64,000 nucleotides of DNA from positions 27,651,409-27,715,408 of the forward strand of contig OY727093.1 in NCBI GenBank assembly GCA_963402885.1, read 5' to 3'. Of this stretch, positions 1-13,600 are shown one piece after another. The DNA comes from Antedon bifida. Lineage: Eukaryota; Echinodermata; Crinoidea; Comatulida; Antedonidae. The position numbers and the translations under genes were made by a program. Position 1 is the first letter of the stretch; every line of letters begins with the position of its first letter. The notes under the pieces were generated by a model. It searched no databases and had not been told where the DNA came from. It was given only the letters and a program-made list of their open reading frames with translations.

Positions 1-384
1 TATTCTAACTTCTTCAATATGGTGAGAGAGTATTATATAATAAGAATTAGTAAGTTATCGGAGTTGTTTCTTGTAACAAAAGCTTATATTAACTAATGCA
101 CAGATCTCAAAATCTGCCTTTTACTCTTTAACCCATACTATACACAATTAAGACTTATGCCTAATGTCAGTTTGACATTATCCCAAAAGATACTTTCCAG
201 ATTACACGCATATTGGTCTTGTGACGCATTAGTGAGAAATTAAATGTATCCTGATGTTATGACTAGGTTATACAAAAATTGCATGCTGTGACAGGCAAGG
301 CAGATCTCAAACCAGGTTTATGTACATAAATAGAATCGAGTAAAATGAATTGAGTAGTGACCAAAAATGTTCTTCTGATTATAG

Positions 385-1209
385 ATGATACAGCTCCTCA
401 AGAAAAACTTAAAGGACATTTGCCAAAAATGGATGAAACATGTTGCTTTTAACTTCTGTGTTCTATCCACCAATCGTTTGGGGAAGGTCCACTTGCACAA
501 CCTTGATGACTGCCTAAAGTCAACTGGATGTCGACATCATGATCGAATGGATAATTCCAAAATTAGGCGTTTGTTTGGAGAGGAAATTTCAGGTACTGCT
601 TAAAAACAATCTTAAAACAAAAATATTTTAAAATACCTGTAGGGCATAACGCCATCCGGAAAATAATCTTGACTTTCTTTTTCATGTCGGGCTAAATACA
701 GGAATTAAACATCCCAGTTAAAGTATAGTATCTTTTTTTCAAAACGTTTAAGCAGCAATCTTTTAAACTTTTTACCTTTAAATCAATTATCATGGGGCTA
801 AATAGAATAAAAAGCTTGGTTTTATAACAGCAAACATTTCTTTCAGTCTGCCAAGCCACTGACACTCAAGGAACCTCAAAAGTTCCAGGATTTCTGCGAT
901 ATCTCATTGGCGTCTATAAAGACGTCCCGTCACCCATTCCTGCCATTTGAAATCATGACGGAGGTTTGTGTTCTCCTTGACCCTCCACACCCACTCGCTA
1001 GGGATTGGCGTGGTGTAGCATGTAAGGTTGGCTATGATCATTATATCAACTACTTGATGGACATGATGAAAAGTCCTACTATGGCTGTAATGCATGGATG
1101 TTATGAGAAAGGTTGGTCTTTGGAAGACTTCAAAAAGTGTATGATTGACATAAAACGTCATGATGTTGTACGTTTGATTGAGAAATATCTTTCTACAAAA
1201 GAGGAATGA
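385..1209 (+). pseudogene. Last two exons of an upstream ROCO/death-domain paralogue, frame broken in the last exon
   Basis: Two exons match the last two exons of the complete ROCO gene at 4577-17468. Exon 385-592 (acceptor attatag, donor gtactg) encodes MIQLLKKNLKDIC... and aligns codon for codon with 16510-16729. Exon 847-1209 (acceptor tttcag) begins VCQATDTQGTSKVPGFLRYL and carries the death domain (LLDPPHPLARDWRGVACKVG..., SPT, IKRHDVVRLIEKYL). Compared with the paralogue, this exon has one extra C near 939-940, so the spliced frame stops at 948-950 before the death domain, which stays open in the next frame to the TGA at 1207-1209. Either this copy has lost its death domain or the base is an assembly error. 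Earlier exons lie left of the window. A possible AATAAA lies at 1698-1703. The homology is solid; whether it is a pseudogene is uncertain. Confidence 0.7.
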
Positions 1210-4200
1210 ACATGCATAACAAACCAGAATACTCTTTGCTGATATCATTTTTCAGACTAATTTTATAATTAGAACAATTACAGTATTGGAAGAAGTCAGA
1301 CTTTATGCCATAGTGAAAACGCAAAATGACACGAAGAAGATATTAATAAGATAACTAAAGAATACAAATAGCAACAACCTAAACACATGTTATCATTAGC
1401 ATGATCATATGAATTGTTTTTAGACTTTTGGGGCCCACATGCAAATGAGTAACCAGTTTTCTTTCATTATTGTTTTTATTTTCTACACTATACGGTTAGC
1501 TGTGCTGGTTTAGTTTAAAATGATATTATTATATTATAATTATGTCATTTTTAATTGTATTCTTTTTTAAATATGCATTTGAAAGGTGAAATTGGTATAA
1601 ACTTGTAACAGTAATTACTTTATCGGTAAGTTTTTCCACATTATTTTATATGTGACATAACATAACAATTTATTATGTTGAGGTTTTTGTGTTTTGTAAT
1701 AAATAGACTTTTATTCCATGACATACTGTACGTACGTACTGTTGGACTAATAAATTATTTGTACTTTTCTCCTAAACTTCACATATGGTTTTTGCACCTC
1801 AGAATTTATTTTTTCTGTGTATATTTTGTAGCAAGATGCACGAGAATTTACATATTATTTTATCATATTTCTAGTACTAATCACAAGTTTAATTAAAATA
1901 GTATAGTAGTATAATAATCAATATATCCTTAAAACTCTTTCCAAGGTGTACTTATTTACATTTGAGCAATGCATACAGTATTTCTTCATCTGCAATGATG
2001 CCACATATTTGGTGTTTTTTGTATATTTTTTTTAATATTTTGTGTGAATGTTTGTAGTTAAGTTGTACTAAATGTTGGTCCTTCATTTACATGCATGTGG
2101 GTTTAAATCAACATTAACATCGTTTTTAAAAACCAAATTAATGTATGATATGGTTGGAAAATATTACCTATACAAGTGATGTATTTGTCGAACTGTTTCT
2201 GACATGCTTGCCGTTTTAAGATATTTAAGACATTTAACACAAACATCCACCAGTTTTCTTTGATTTCTCAATATCAACCATTTATCATAAATTATTAACA
2301 TAACATTAATAAATATTCAATACTAATCCAATATATCTAGTATCCAGTAAATGTTCATTCAATAGGCCTACATTACCATTTTTTAATTTAGATTCTTTTT
2401 TTTTCTATTCATTTGTTATAATATTCTATATAGGCCTAACAGTTTTTATTATAACATAAATGTTAAATATATCCTTAATGTTATGCTTGAATTTAGTTTA
2501 CAATGTACTATCCAAGGATAGGCTAAAGAGATAGGGGCACTAGTTTAAAAAAAGATTGCATATGAGAGGTATCTGAAAATAATATATGTATTGGTCACAA
2601 AGAATATAGGTTGAAACTTGTAAAAAATAAATAATTAAAGTGATTTTTTTTTGTATTATTTGTTGTCGTATCTACCTCTTCCCTATTATCACACTATGTT
2701 CTCATACCGACAAGGAACCCTTATTAATAATTCGTCAGTAAAATTGTGTAGGTCTAGATTTGTTAATATATTGACATGATATACAAAAGCAGTCTTTAGT
2801 GGATTTCCTGATAACAAATCTGATAAAACACAATGACACAAGAGTCTTTTTGAAAAATAAATATTTGAGTGTATGGCGTGGGCAGATACTAAAGAAACAT
2901 TCATATTCAATGATAAAAGGAATGAGAAAAATGCGTTTACAGAGAACTATCACTTGAATATAATGGGTTTCACGGTCTGTAGCTAAAGCAGTATACGCCT
3001 ATTTGTTTTATTATCAAAAATCTATTGACAATTTCTTGTTAAAAATGTATAAATCTCCTTGTAATAGTCTTTAATTATACTAATTCATCGATCTAAGCTC
3101 CTAAAAGCACCCTTGTTGGCATACCATACCGGTACTAAAATGTATAAATGGACTCATTCATATTGATGAATTATAAACATTTTCCTGAAATATATGTTTG
3201 AAAAAACAGATTCGTGATTTTAATATTTAATAAAGTCAATATTATAAAACCCCTATGCATGGACTGTACAATTTTTCGGAACATATTTTTATAACATACC
3301 CTACCATGTTTAACTTAAAAATCCAGCTATCCCAGCCCGTCCAGCACTTAACTGCACTGCTTTTATAAAAGTATATATATAAAAGAACAAGACTGACTAC
3401 GTGAATCTTAGTAGTATCTTCAGCTTAATAAACCATTTTTCTGTCAAAAAAAATCTGTATGTTGTGGTACGATGTTGCGTGTGTTTTAAAGAGAATTCCC
3501 AGGCTTGATTGTTTAGTGTACACTTGCCGCCTGCGTTATATCTAAATTAAGCCCACTTTTCTTCCTAATATACAGTATAAATAGACTGATATTAGTAAAT
3601 TGCCATTTCCGGGAAGTCCCCCACACCGATTTCGAAACCAATAGAGCATTTCTGACAGACAATAGTCTGAATAAAATAAAGATAGTTCTGTCACCTTGCC
3701 AATGCATATCAACCATGAAACTATTGATAACTATCTGTATTATGGTCTGTGGGCTCATCAAATGCTGCTGCTATTCATTGGTTTTGCTTAGTGTACGTTA
3801 TTCATCAAGCTTAGAAAGATATATACAAATTGCCTGATTTCAGTTTAAATATCTTATGGCGTTTTCCTTATAAATAAAATAACCGGTAAGTAGATTTGAA
3901 ATTTTAAAATTTACATTTGTGATTATGATCATCATAGTTTAGAACGTCTCTAAAGACGGTTATTTGGCTTTAATGGTAATTTTCAAAATTGTAGAAAAAA
4001 AATGATTAGAACTAGAATACTTACCGGTACACGATTATAGTTGACTTTATGATATCTTTATTCATATACTTATGATATAAAAAAATAATTGTTTGGTAAA
4101 CTTACTTCATCGAGATAACCATTCGGAGACTACATTGAAATAATTAATTTATAAGTTTTTTTTTAAATTTTAAACGACTCTGTGTTATACATGCATCCTT

Positions 4201-4576
4201 TGACTTCATAAATCCTGCATTTATTTTGTTTTTTAATTTTTTAGATGTATATTTTTCTATATTGATGTTTTTTATACTATGTTCATGTTAAGATGGCAAA
4301 TAAAATGAAATGAAAAAAAGAAACACCCAAGACATAAATATGGTGGTATCATAGTTATCTGAAAAATATGCTTTCTCTCTGTAAGGTAATCAGATAGTAA
4401 AACACATATAGGCTAGTTTGTCTGCCTACAAGTTTCTAATTCCAGAAACAACATTTTAAATTTTTTAAGGTTGAACATTTGAAAAGAAGATAGATGATTT
4501 TCTCCCGTGGAAATAAAGTACCAACAAATACATTTTCAATTAAATAGGCATATTAAATGGAAGTACTGTACTTGTA
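1210..4576. other. AT-rich intergenic stretch between the two ROCO paralogues
   Basis: No convincing exon, RNA gene or repeat end was found. The open frames here are short, AT-rich and unlike anything recognised. The promoter and any 5' UTR exon of the downstream ROCO gene should lie here, but no clear core promoter motif can be picked out from so many TATA-like runs. Two TAGGCCTA octamers occur at 2363 and 2431. Confidence 0.5.
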
Positions 4577-4638
4577 ATGGCATTTAATTTTGAAACCGAG
4601 GCAGAAGGCAGCAGGAAGAAAGAAAAGAAGAAAAAACT
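4577..4638 (+). CDS. Candidate first coding exon of the ROCO gene
   Basis: An ATG opens 20 codons (MAFNFETEAEGSRKK...) rich in Lys and Glu, then a GT donor (gtaatt) leaves two bases of a codon. That is exactly the phase needed by the next exon at 5469, whose first base completes a Leu codon. Composition matches the following charged microexons. The donor is only moderate and no promoter is recognised, so a different upstream first exon is possible. Confidence 0.45.
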
Positions 4639-7600
4639 GTAATTATGTGTTAATTATGTGTGCCTCGCTATAAAAAATAGTGGTAGGCCTAAATATAAAG
4701 TATGAACAATTAAATGATAAATATGGTGGTCTAGATGTCAATATTATTAGTAAGACAATTAAATAATTGATGCTGTATCATTATACAAATTACCTTAATA
4801 TTGTATTAACATGTATTAATCATTGTATATACTAAAAATATTTTAAACAATTCAATATTGGTCAATTACTGGAAATTTGACTTCTTTTGGCAATACATAT
4901 TATACACATTAACATTAACCTACTTGACAATCCGTCATTGCAGTCACGAGTGTTGAGTTATTATTAAAATAAAAACTAGAATCGGGTAAAAAACTGATTT
5001 CGGTATAAAAGATAGTGATAGTACATTTACCCTGCTAACACCTTAACAAATATAATTGTATTGATCATATGTACGGTATACTGTCTATAATACGCTTTGC
5101 CACTTTTTACAACCAGTTCAAATTTCCCTTTTTTCCTTTTGATCCATTACCATAACAACATAATAAGCTTATATAAAAAAATAGTACGTTGAATTATCTA
5201 TTACCGGAGTTTCTACATTGTATTTAAAAACCAGTGATGATTGGACTCATTCTCAAAGTGCCCCAATACTATAGGCTACAGTGAGCATCGAATTCCATTT
5301 CCTTGCTTACATATTGTAGTCTGTGAAAATGTTACGGCCATACCTGCTCAAAACTTATTATTAATAGTATATATTATTATTTTTTAATATTATGACAACA
5401 CATTCAGTCAGCATAATGTTCCTCCTCTCTGATATAACCTAAAGTAGTTCAATACTTTATTTTTACAGAGTTTCAACCTCATTCCCAGAATTGGAGTAAG
5501 TATGCTGTAACTACTTAATGCCTTTATATTAAAGTAAAACTTAAGCTAATACCATGTATATCATGAACGATTATTCTTTTGTTGGAAATTTCAAACTGAA
5601 TGGTTCTTAGACAGAAATAAACTGATAAGCAGTTAATTTTATCACATTTATTTTCACACCAGTAATAGTTATTACTTTAAAAAATACTAAATGCAAGCAT
5701 TTCATTGTTTTGACATTGTTAAATTTTTAGTATAATATAAGAAACGTTTCTATCATTATTACAAGGTACGAAATACAATAATAAAAAATACATAGAACAT
5801 TGTATAGAATACAAGAAAAAATAAAGTAATAATATGAGGAGTAAAAATGATTGTCAATATATAATGAATTGTAGACAATTCAGAATTATTTATACATTAT
5901 AGCTATGTAAACATTACTGATGAAAGTTAAATCTTTTTTACAGAGAATGGAGAAGTCAAGAACTAGAGTAAATATAAACTTAGAATATTTTAATACTTTA
6001 CTGTCAAAGTGTGAAATTTACTCATTATATGTCAGTACAAAAATCATATTCTAATCTAGATTGCTATGAAACAATTACTTTCTACATTATTTAGTGCTTA
6101 AGCAAATTCATTATTGTCTAAAAGAAGAAATGTTGTTTACCAAATTATAACACGTTGACGACTTTTTAAATTGCGAAAAACGTTTCAAATCGAAAAAAAA
6201 ATCAGTTGAAATAAAAATAATAAGCTACTGTGCTAAACAATATATGATAAAAGATAACAAAATACTATATTTGATAGTCCGATTGTATCTAAATAATATA
6301 CATTAATGATGTACACATACTAATGAACCTTTTAAATTATCTTTACAGAAAAGAGGAAAAATTTAAAAAGTAAGTATATTTTTTACTGTTTACAATAATT
6401 TGTGTGAAATTTAAGTACCTTCAAAGTAGGCTTACTGTAAATCGTATAATAATGTAATGAAAATGCCTTTTATATGCGCTGCATTAAAATATTTACTTCC
6501 TAATGCATAAGAATATTTTTTTTAAATAAAAAGCTGCTACAGCTGTGTAAATAATAAAAACACTTAATATACTGTAACAGTCAAACAATACAGAACTAAT
6601 TAGACATTAATTAATAACCTACTAATACAATGAAACTTCATTGTTTTATAGACAACAAAGAAAAATGTCTGAGAGGTAAGTAAAACTTAAACTATCTGTC
6701 TAAAGTACTCTAAAGTAGGACTGTAGTATAATGAAATATAACTTCATGAATAAACGTGCATAATGACAAACTCAACAAAATAAAATTGCATTTAAATACT
6801 TTCTAAATCTTGGGAATTGGTATCAATCTCTTAATTAAATCCCAAGCATTTTTCGGATTCCTTTCAATATTGAAGAGTTTTGCAAGAATGGCCACCTGTC
6901 TGTAGCTTATATATATCCGTCTGTAGGCTACAGACGGATGCTAGTTAAACTCGGCAGATCATTGAATAGTCAACAGGTGGCCATTCTTGCAAAACTCTTC
7001 AATATTGAAAGGAATCCGAAAAATGCTTGGGATTTAATTAGGAGATTGATACCAATTCCTAAGGCGAAACGCAAGCGTGTTAACCAATGAAAAGCGTCAG
7101 TTTGATTAGTCAATTGCTCGTGAATGGTCAAATTACTTACGTTGCACTTATGTCCTTGCATTGCGTCCTAGTGTTATTGTGTAATTAAACATACTAATAG
7201 ATCATAATAATTTGTTTCAGGGAACAGAGAAGAGGGTAAGTAATACACTTATTATCTAATAATATTAGTTTAAAATATTAATTAAAACATGTGAAATTTA
7301 ATGTTGAACAGTTTTAGTACAGTAGTATATAGTGAATTATACTTTATGATTGAACTTGTATATAAAAAACTAAAAATAATCATTAAATTTAAACTGTTTT
7401 CTATGAGCAGGGATGAGTTTTGGTCGGTGATTGATAAAATTTCAAGTGAAATTGCAGTTTATGATCTACAGATGCTGAAGGTCGCCCTCTATGACATAAT
7501 AAAAAACAAAGATGAATTAGATGCAGCATCAGCTAATACTTTGTTCAGACTATTACATTCAGAAGGTTACATTGAAATTGGTTATGCTGTTAACTGTGAT

Positions 7601-10600
7601 CTATTATTTGAAGTATTTGATGTAACAGGACTTCAAATACTACTTAAAATACTCTCCAAGAAATGTCACAGACGGAATCAGGCAAACAAAATCACAGGCT
7701 ACAGACGGATGCTAGTTAAACTCGGCAGATCATTGAATAGTCAACAGGTGGACATTCTTGCAAAACTCTTCAAGATTGAAAGGAATCCGAAAAATGCTTG
7801 GGATTTAATTAAGAGATTGACTCAAGGAAAGATTGAAAACACTATAGCATCATTGAAGAATGTTGAAACACTTGTGAAGGACAAACAAGAATTAAATCAT
7901 GTACTTACCATTGTAAGATTATTTGGTATGTATTGCTTCTTTTATTTCTAAGGACTATTGTGGTTGATATACCATTATGTTATATGTAACAAATAACTTT
8001 TATTGAATTTTTGATGATAAAAAAAATAGCTCTGTAATTTATAGCAATATTGTTATTGTTTACTTTTTTTCAGTGCAACTGAAGAAACTGAATGATGGTA
8101 AGTTTAAAAGTTTAAGAAAAGGATGATAACTTGAACAAAAAAGTGTATTTTATTTCTGCACAATCCCTGTTTCAAAATTAGTTTTTCATTGACTTCTTTA
8201 ATATAATCTCTGATAAATATAATTCTTCATTCTGTGTATTTTCTTTCAAAATATTAGTTCCCCTTGAGGTTTTGGCAAGAGGTAAAGAGGCTAATGATGC
8301 ATTTCTTAATGCCATACAAGAAGGCAGCAAACCTATATACCAAACACGTCTAATGCTTGTAGGACAAGAACGTGTTGGTAAAACGAGTCTTACCAAAGCA
8401 CTCACTGATCAACCGTAAGTACTGTATTTAGGTCTACATTTTTGTTTTATGTTGTGTTTTGCGCAGTTCAAAAACAGAGGTTGAAAATAACTACCAATAC
8501 ATAAAGGAAACAATTAAACCTTTTCCATAAATATGCTACCCAGCCTTTTGAATAAACAGTACTGTTATTACCTCCGCCAAGGAGGTTATATTTTCACCCC
8601 TGTTTGTGTGTGTGTGTGTGTCTGTCTGTGAACAGCCTGGAGGCCACAGTTTTCATCCGAATCTGGCCAAATTTGGCTACAATCATCTATTCCCCAAAAG
8701 CTCGGACGAGTTCAACTTCGAGGGGAAAAGGTCGTAGGTCAAGGTCACAACTAACAAAAAAATATTTTACTGCCTAGAGACCACAGTTTTTATCCGATTC
8801 TCACCAAACTTAGCCACAATGATCAATGACTCATCATATACTTGTGGTTAAATTTTGAAGGGTCAGTGTCAAAGATCAAGGTCCACAAAAAAAAAGAAAT
8901 ACAAAAATAATAAAAAAAAACAACCTCGGCGGGACTTGAACCATGCAATCTCAACTGTGAGAGGCTGGATACATAACCATTACACCAAATTTTCATACAC
9001 AGCTTTGTAGTGTGCAGTTAGCCTATTTACACTTAGAACTAATTTAAAAGGATATATATATATTTTCCGGGGACATTTTATGTAGGGGAATTTTACAGTA
9101 GGCGGAGGTTTGTACTCTCGGAGTACCCTCTAGTTATGGTTTATAATAGTGTTACTAAATAATTCGTTATCTGAAAAACAGGCTTCTTGTTCTTTGTGGC
9201 ACACTATATTGTTATAAACGTTCAAAAAGTGTAAGTTTTAAAGACTTATTTATGTATGCATAATATAATTCTTTAAATATTATTTAGGTTTAATGCTACT
9301 GAGAAAGTAACTAATGGAATTGAAGCATCATTGTCTTGTACAATTAGTGTTAAACATACTAATAACTGGAAACCAAATGAAAATAAGGGTAGGCTTATAA
9401 TTAACATCCATATTCTTAAAAATAAATTCCCTGATCAAATAATTATTAAATCTATAAGACCCACTAGCTCTAAATACAGAAAGATAATACCTTTAAAAAA
9501 ATTCTATAACGTAAATTGCTTACCATTCAACAATTCAAATGTCAACATTGCATACCTTTTTTTAATTTATAGCAACGGGTGAAGCAAGAAAGGAATATGT
9601 AAGAACTCTTGCAGAAAGGATGGCACACGACATCTGGAGGAAAGAACATGAGGTTATAAAAATGCTTAGTTTCCCAAATTTTCTATATAAATATATGACA
9701 AAAATATTATTTCATGTGTTGCAATACATGTTTTGTGACGATGGAAAGAAGAAACAGTATGAAAATCATAAATTTAAACTTAATAATTACCATCTTTATA
9801 CTAAATTTTTACAATATACAGAAATTAAAGGAAGATGGACACGAAAATAAAGAAGTTGGCAGTGTTGCTAGGCCAGAGGAGGACAATTTATTAACTTATA
9901 CAAATGAAGGTGAAATATTTGCGTATTGTAAGACACAAGCATTTCGTCACGAAACATAGTAAATGATGTTATTCTATTTCCTTCCAACGATGGAGTAATA
10001 AGGTAGCATGTTTCAAAACAACAACAACGTATACAATTGTTTGGGTACAGTGAATTAAATATAAGGACCACTACACAAAAATGGAACGTATTGCTTGAAT
10101 AAAGTTTATCATAGCTGCTCAATATCTATAACATATTCCTAGATACTTAATATTTAAACTCTTCTTTTCTCTCTCTGGATTTGCCTTCCTTAATAGGTAG
10201 GCCTACTTAACATATCATGTGGGTTGGACATCTAAAATCGTTATTTTAATTAATTATTTTAGAAAGAAAATATATTCATACATTATTACGTAATTTTATT
10301 TTTATTTTATTTTATGTCTTTAGGCAATGTGGCCAAGGATTACCAATAGTGAATTAATCACTGTCCTATCAGATAGGTGGTAATCCCCCTGATACAGGGG
10401 CTATTGTGTGAACCAGTTCACCGGGGTAACCCCCTACTCTTCTTCGAATAATGAACTGGGTTCTTTAAAGTACACACAGGTTATAACTGTGTACACTGGA
10501 CCTACGGTTTATAGTCCTTATCCGAGAAGACTTGTTCCACCACCAGAACTAGGAGCGAGTCGGCCTCGAACCCTTGCCGATGTTGTTGTTGGCTCTTTAG

Positions 10601-13600
10601 GTACGGTAATTACTAAGGACAAGAAATTATTAGGTTAAAAGAGACACCTGGTTGGAAAAATTAGGTTGGTGCAATACAAGAAGCATTGTTAGAGTACAGT
10701 ACGGTAGTTATGATTATACTATTATATTAGTTTGTGTCCGAATACACATTATGGTGATGTCTCACTCGGGTTAGTAATTTGTACTTATAACCATTCACCA
10801 CAGTCAAAACATTTATAAATGCCAATTCCAATAATATGTACTGCTTTTCTTTTGATAGGTAATGAAGGTAAAGCATTGAACGAAAGACTTGATGTGGAAA
10901 ATGTGCCAATAGAGGTAAAAAATAAAGACAAACTTCAGGTTTGAAGACAATTGTAATAAAGATGTTGGAAAACATTAATTATTATTGTTATTGTTGTTGT
11001 TAATGTTGTTGTTAATCATGTTGTTGTTAATATTGTTATTTTTATTGTTGAAGATGATGTTGATGTTGTTATTGTCCCTCTTCTTTTTATTGATCTCACA
11101 GAATGAAACTATATAACAAGTAATAATTATACTGTATCATACTGTTTCATACTGTATCATACTGTTTCATACTGTATTTGATAGACAAATCTACTGTAGT
11201 TTTATATAATTTGTTCTATTTGCCTGTTTGCAAACTGTACTTTGATTTAAATATAGAAATTTGGAAGGAAGAAACGGGAATATGAAAAGGAATTTGGTAA
11301 GAAAATTTGATTTGAAGGGACAGCAGAAATTTAACCAAAAGCATGTTTGTTCTTCCTTGTTCTTCCTATCTAGTCAGTGTATTTTGACCACCGCAATGAT
11401 GAAAAAAACATTATTTTAAACATTCATTTAAGATTTTTAAACTTTTTTTTAACAATGAATTCGAACCGCTGAAAAAATTCTAAAAATTGTAATATAAAAT
11501 ATCCTTAGTGAAAAAAATATTTTTATAATGAAATTTAAAAAGCCTAAACATCTACTAATTGTAAATTTCAAAATTCACTAATGATTGAAAGAGAAATTTA
11601 AAAGACGCTCAAAGTAAACAAACTTGAACTGAAATTAGAACTAATACGACTAAAAATGATGAATTTAAAAATCACTTGCATAAACCCAAATGGCATGGGC
11701 AGCTAAGAGTCCTTTAAATTACTTTCAATTTATATATTTTCAAATTATTCCTTTCTTTTACTTTATTAAGCCTCATTTACACAATTACGTTACATTACTA
11801 AAAATGCAATCTAGTCAAAAGAAAGAATACAGCAATACATTAATTCAAAATGGATAAGTTTGTGCCTTTATGTGGTAAAATATTTCGTAATAAGACACTG
11901 TAAGCAAACAATTTACTTACGGGAACAGTAGGCCTACCAGTAATAAAATACTTGTGATAATAATATAAGCTATGTTTATTGGGCATTATCATAGGCCTAA
12001 CTTCGGATATACAAGAAGAAGTATTTGAACTTGTTGAAAACATTCTCGGAGAAAAGAAAAAAGACGGAGAGACGGAAATGTTGATAGAGACTAAAGAGTT
12101 ACAAGAGACAATGGATGATCTTACTCTCAGCATCTGGGATTTTGCTGGACAAGATCTGTATTACATTACACATCAGGTAGAATATAAATATCATTATGAG
12201 GTCACAAACCACAAAAGATTTCTTTAAATTTACCGCTTAAATGGGTCACACAATATCGTCGACTTGATGATCTAACATCTAGGAGTAGTTACATTTTGAA
12301 GGGGAAGGAAGGCCAAGGTTACAATTCACAAAACTCAAATTATTTAAAAGAAACACTTTCCGCCGCAACATTGAACCTGTTTCCACTCATGGAATGGAAT
12401 AGACTCATTAAACCAAACTTATCATCGAGTTTTCACTATCTTCAATATTAAATAGTCACTCTCATCATTTATTTCTTTGGTTTGTCGACAGATGTTTCTG
12501 GTATCTCGTGCTATTTACATCATCTGTTTCAATCTCTGCCATGACCTCAATGCACCATCAAGAGTAAAAGTTTTTCATAGAGATTATGGAAAGGTAACCT
12601 ACAGATATTTAAAAATATTATGGTTTGATATGTATTCACATGCACTAATAAGGAAGATTAGTATTATCAGAAATCTTTAAGCTTATTTTATTTATATCTC
12701 TATTGAGATCCAGTTACTGATAACCACAACGTTGTCATTTTTTTAATCGAAAAGCTAAAAATCACACAGTAAAAACACATTTTTTCGTAGTTATTTTTTA
12801 ATTGGCCTAAACCAATACACTTTCAATATTATATGTTCTCTGTTAAATAACGTATGTTTGGTATGATTATCTTGGTAGTTATTTAAATTCTAACTTGTAC
12901 AGATTTCAGACACTGACCACTACATGACCAACTTGGATCGTGTGGTTTTCTGGGCACAATCAATTTACTCACATACGAGTACGACTAAAAATTCAACCCT
13001 GAAGCAGTATTCACCACCAATATTTATCGTTGGCACTCACAGAGAAATCCTTCCAGGCAATGACGAAAAGAAAGAAGCTCTTGTAAGATTTCCCGCTGCC
13101 AGTTAAGACTATATTTGAATTATAATTTGTTTAACTTTTAAACATATTATTTTTATTTTTCATACACTTCCAACAGCGAGTAACTCGCCAATTACAGAAT
13201 GGATAAACTACTTTTTGAATAATTTATCGTGTTTATAAACCAAGTCTCATTTGAGGCTTAGGGAGTTGAAAGAGTTGTGAGTTACAATCCTGGCACTAGG
13301 TCAGGATTAAACCCGGACCTTGGGATTGGAAGGCAAGCACGTTAATCACCAAGCTACAGCTCCACTACAAATTATTAAAATAATATTATTTGGTTTTCAG
13401 ACTGAAGAGAAGTTTTCACTGATAAGAGAAGCATTTAAGGGTAAACCATACGAACACCATATTGTGTATAAGTATTATGCCCTTGACAACAGCGTCATAT
13501 CAGAATTTGATATTTTATCAATTTTTAAGCTTAGACGTCATATCACAGAGGTAGCTAAGAACGAACCATATATGGGAGAGAGGATGCCCATAAGTTGGTT

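Noticed and set aside
8923-8990. A functional tRNA gene on the minus strand
   Set aside because: A- and B-box-like motifs are present but no acceptor stem closes, and the block belongs to a dispersed repeat.
9331-9582. Reading the 83-codon frame as a whole small gene
   Set aside because: Only its first part (to 9388) is exon of the ROCO gene. The rest is intron read-through past a good GT donor.
10408-10638. 76-codon plus-strand frame
   Set aside because: It lies wholly within a minus-strand SINE.
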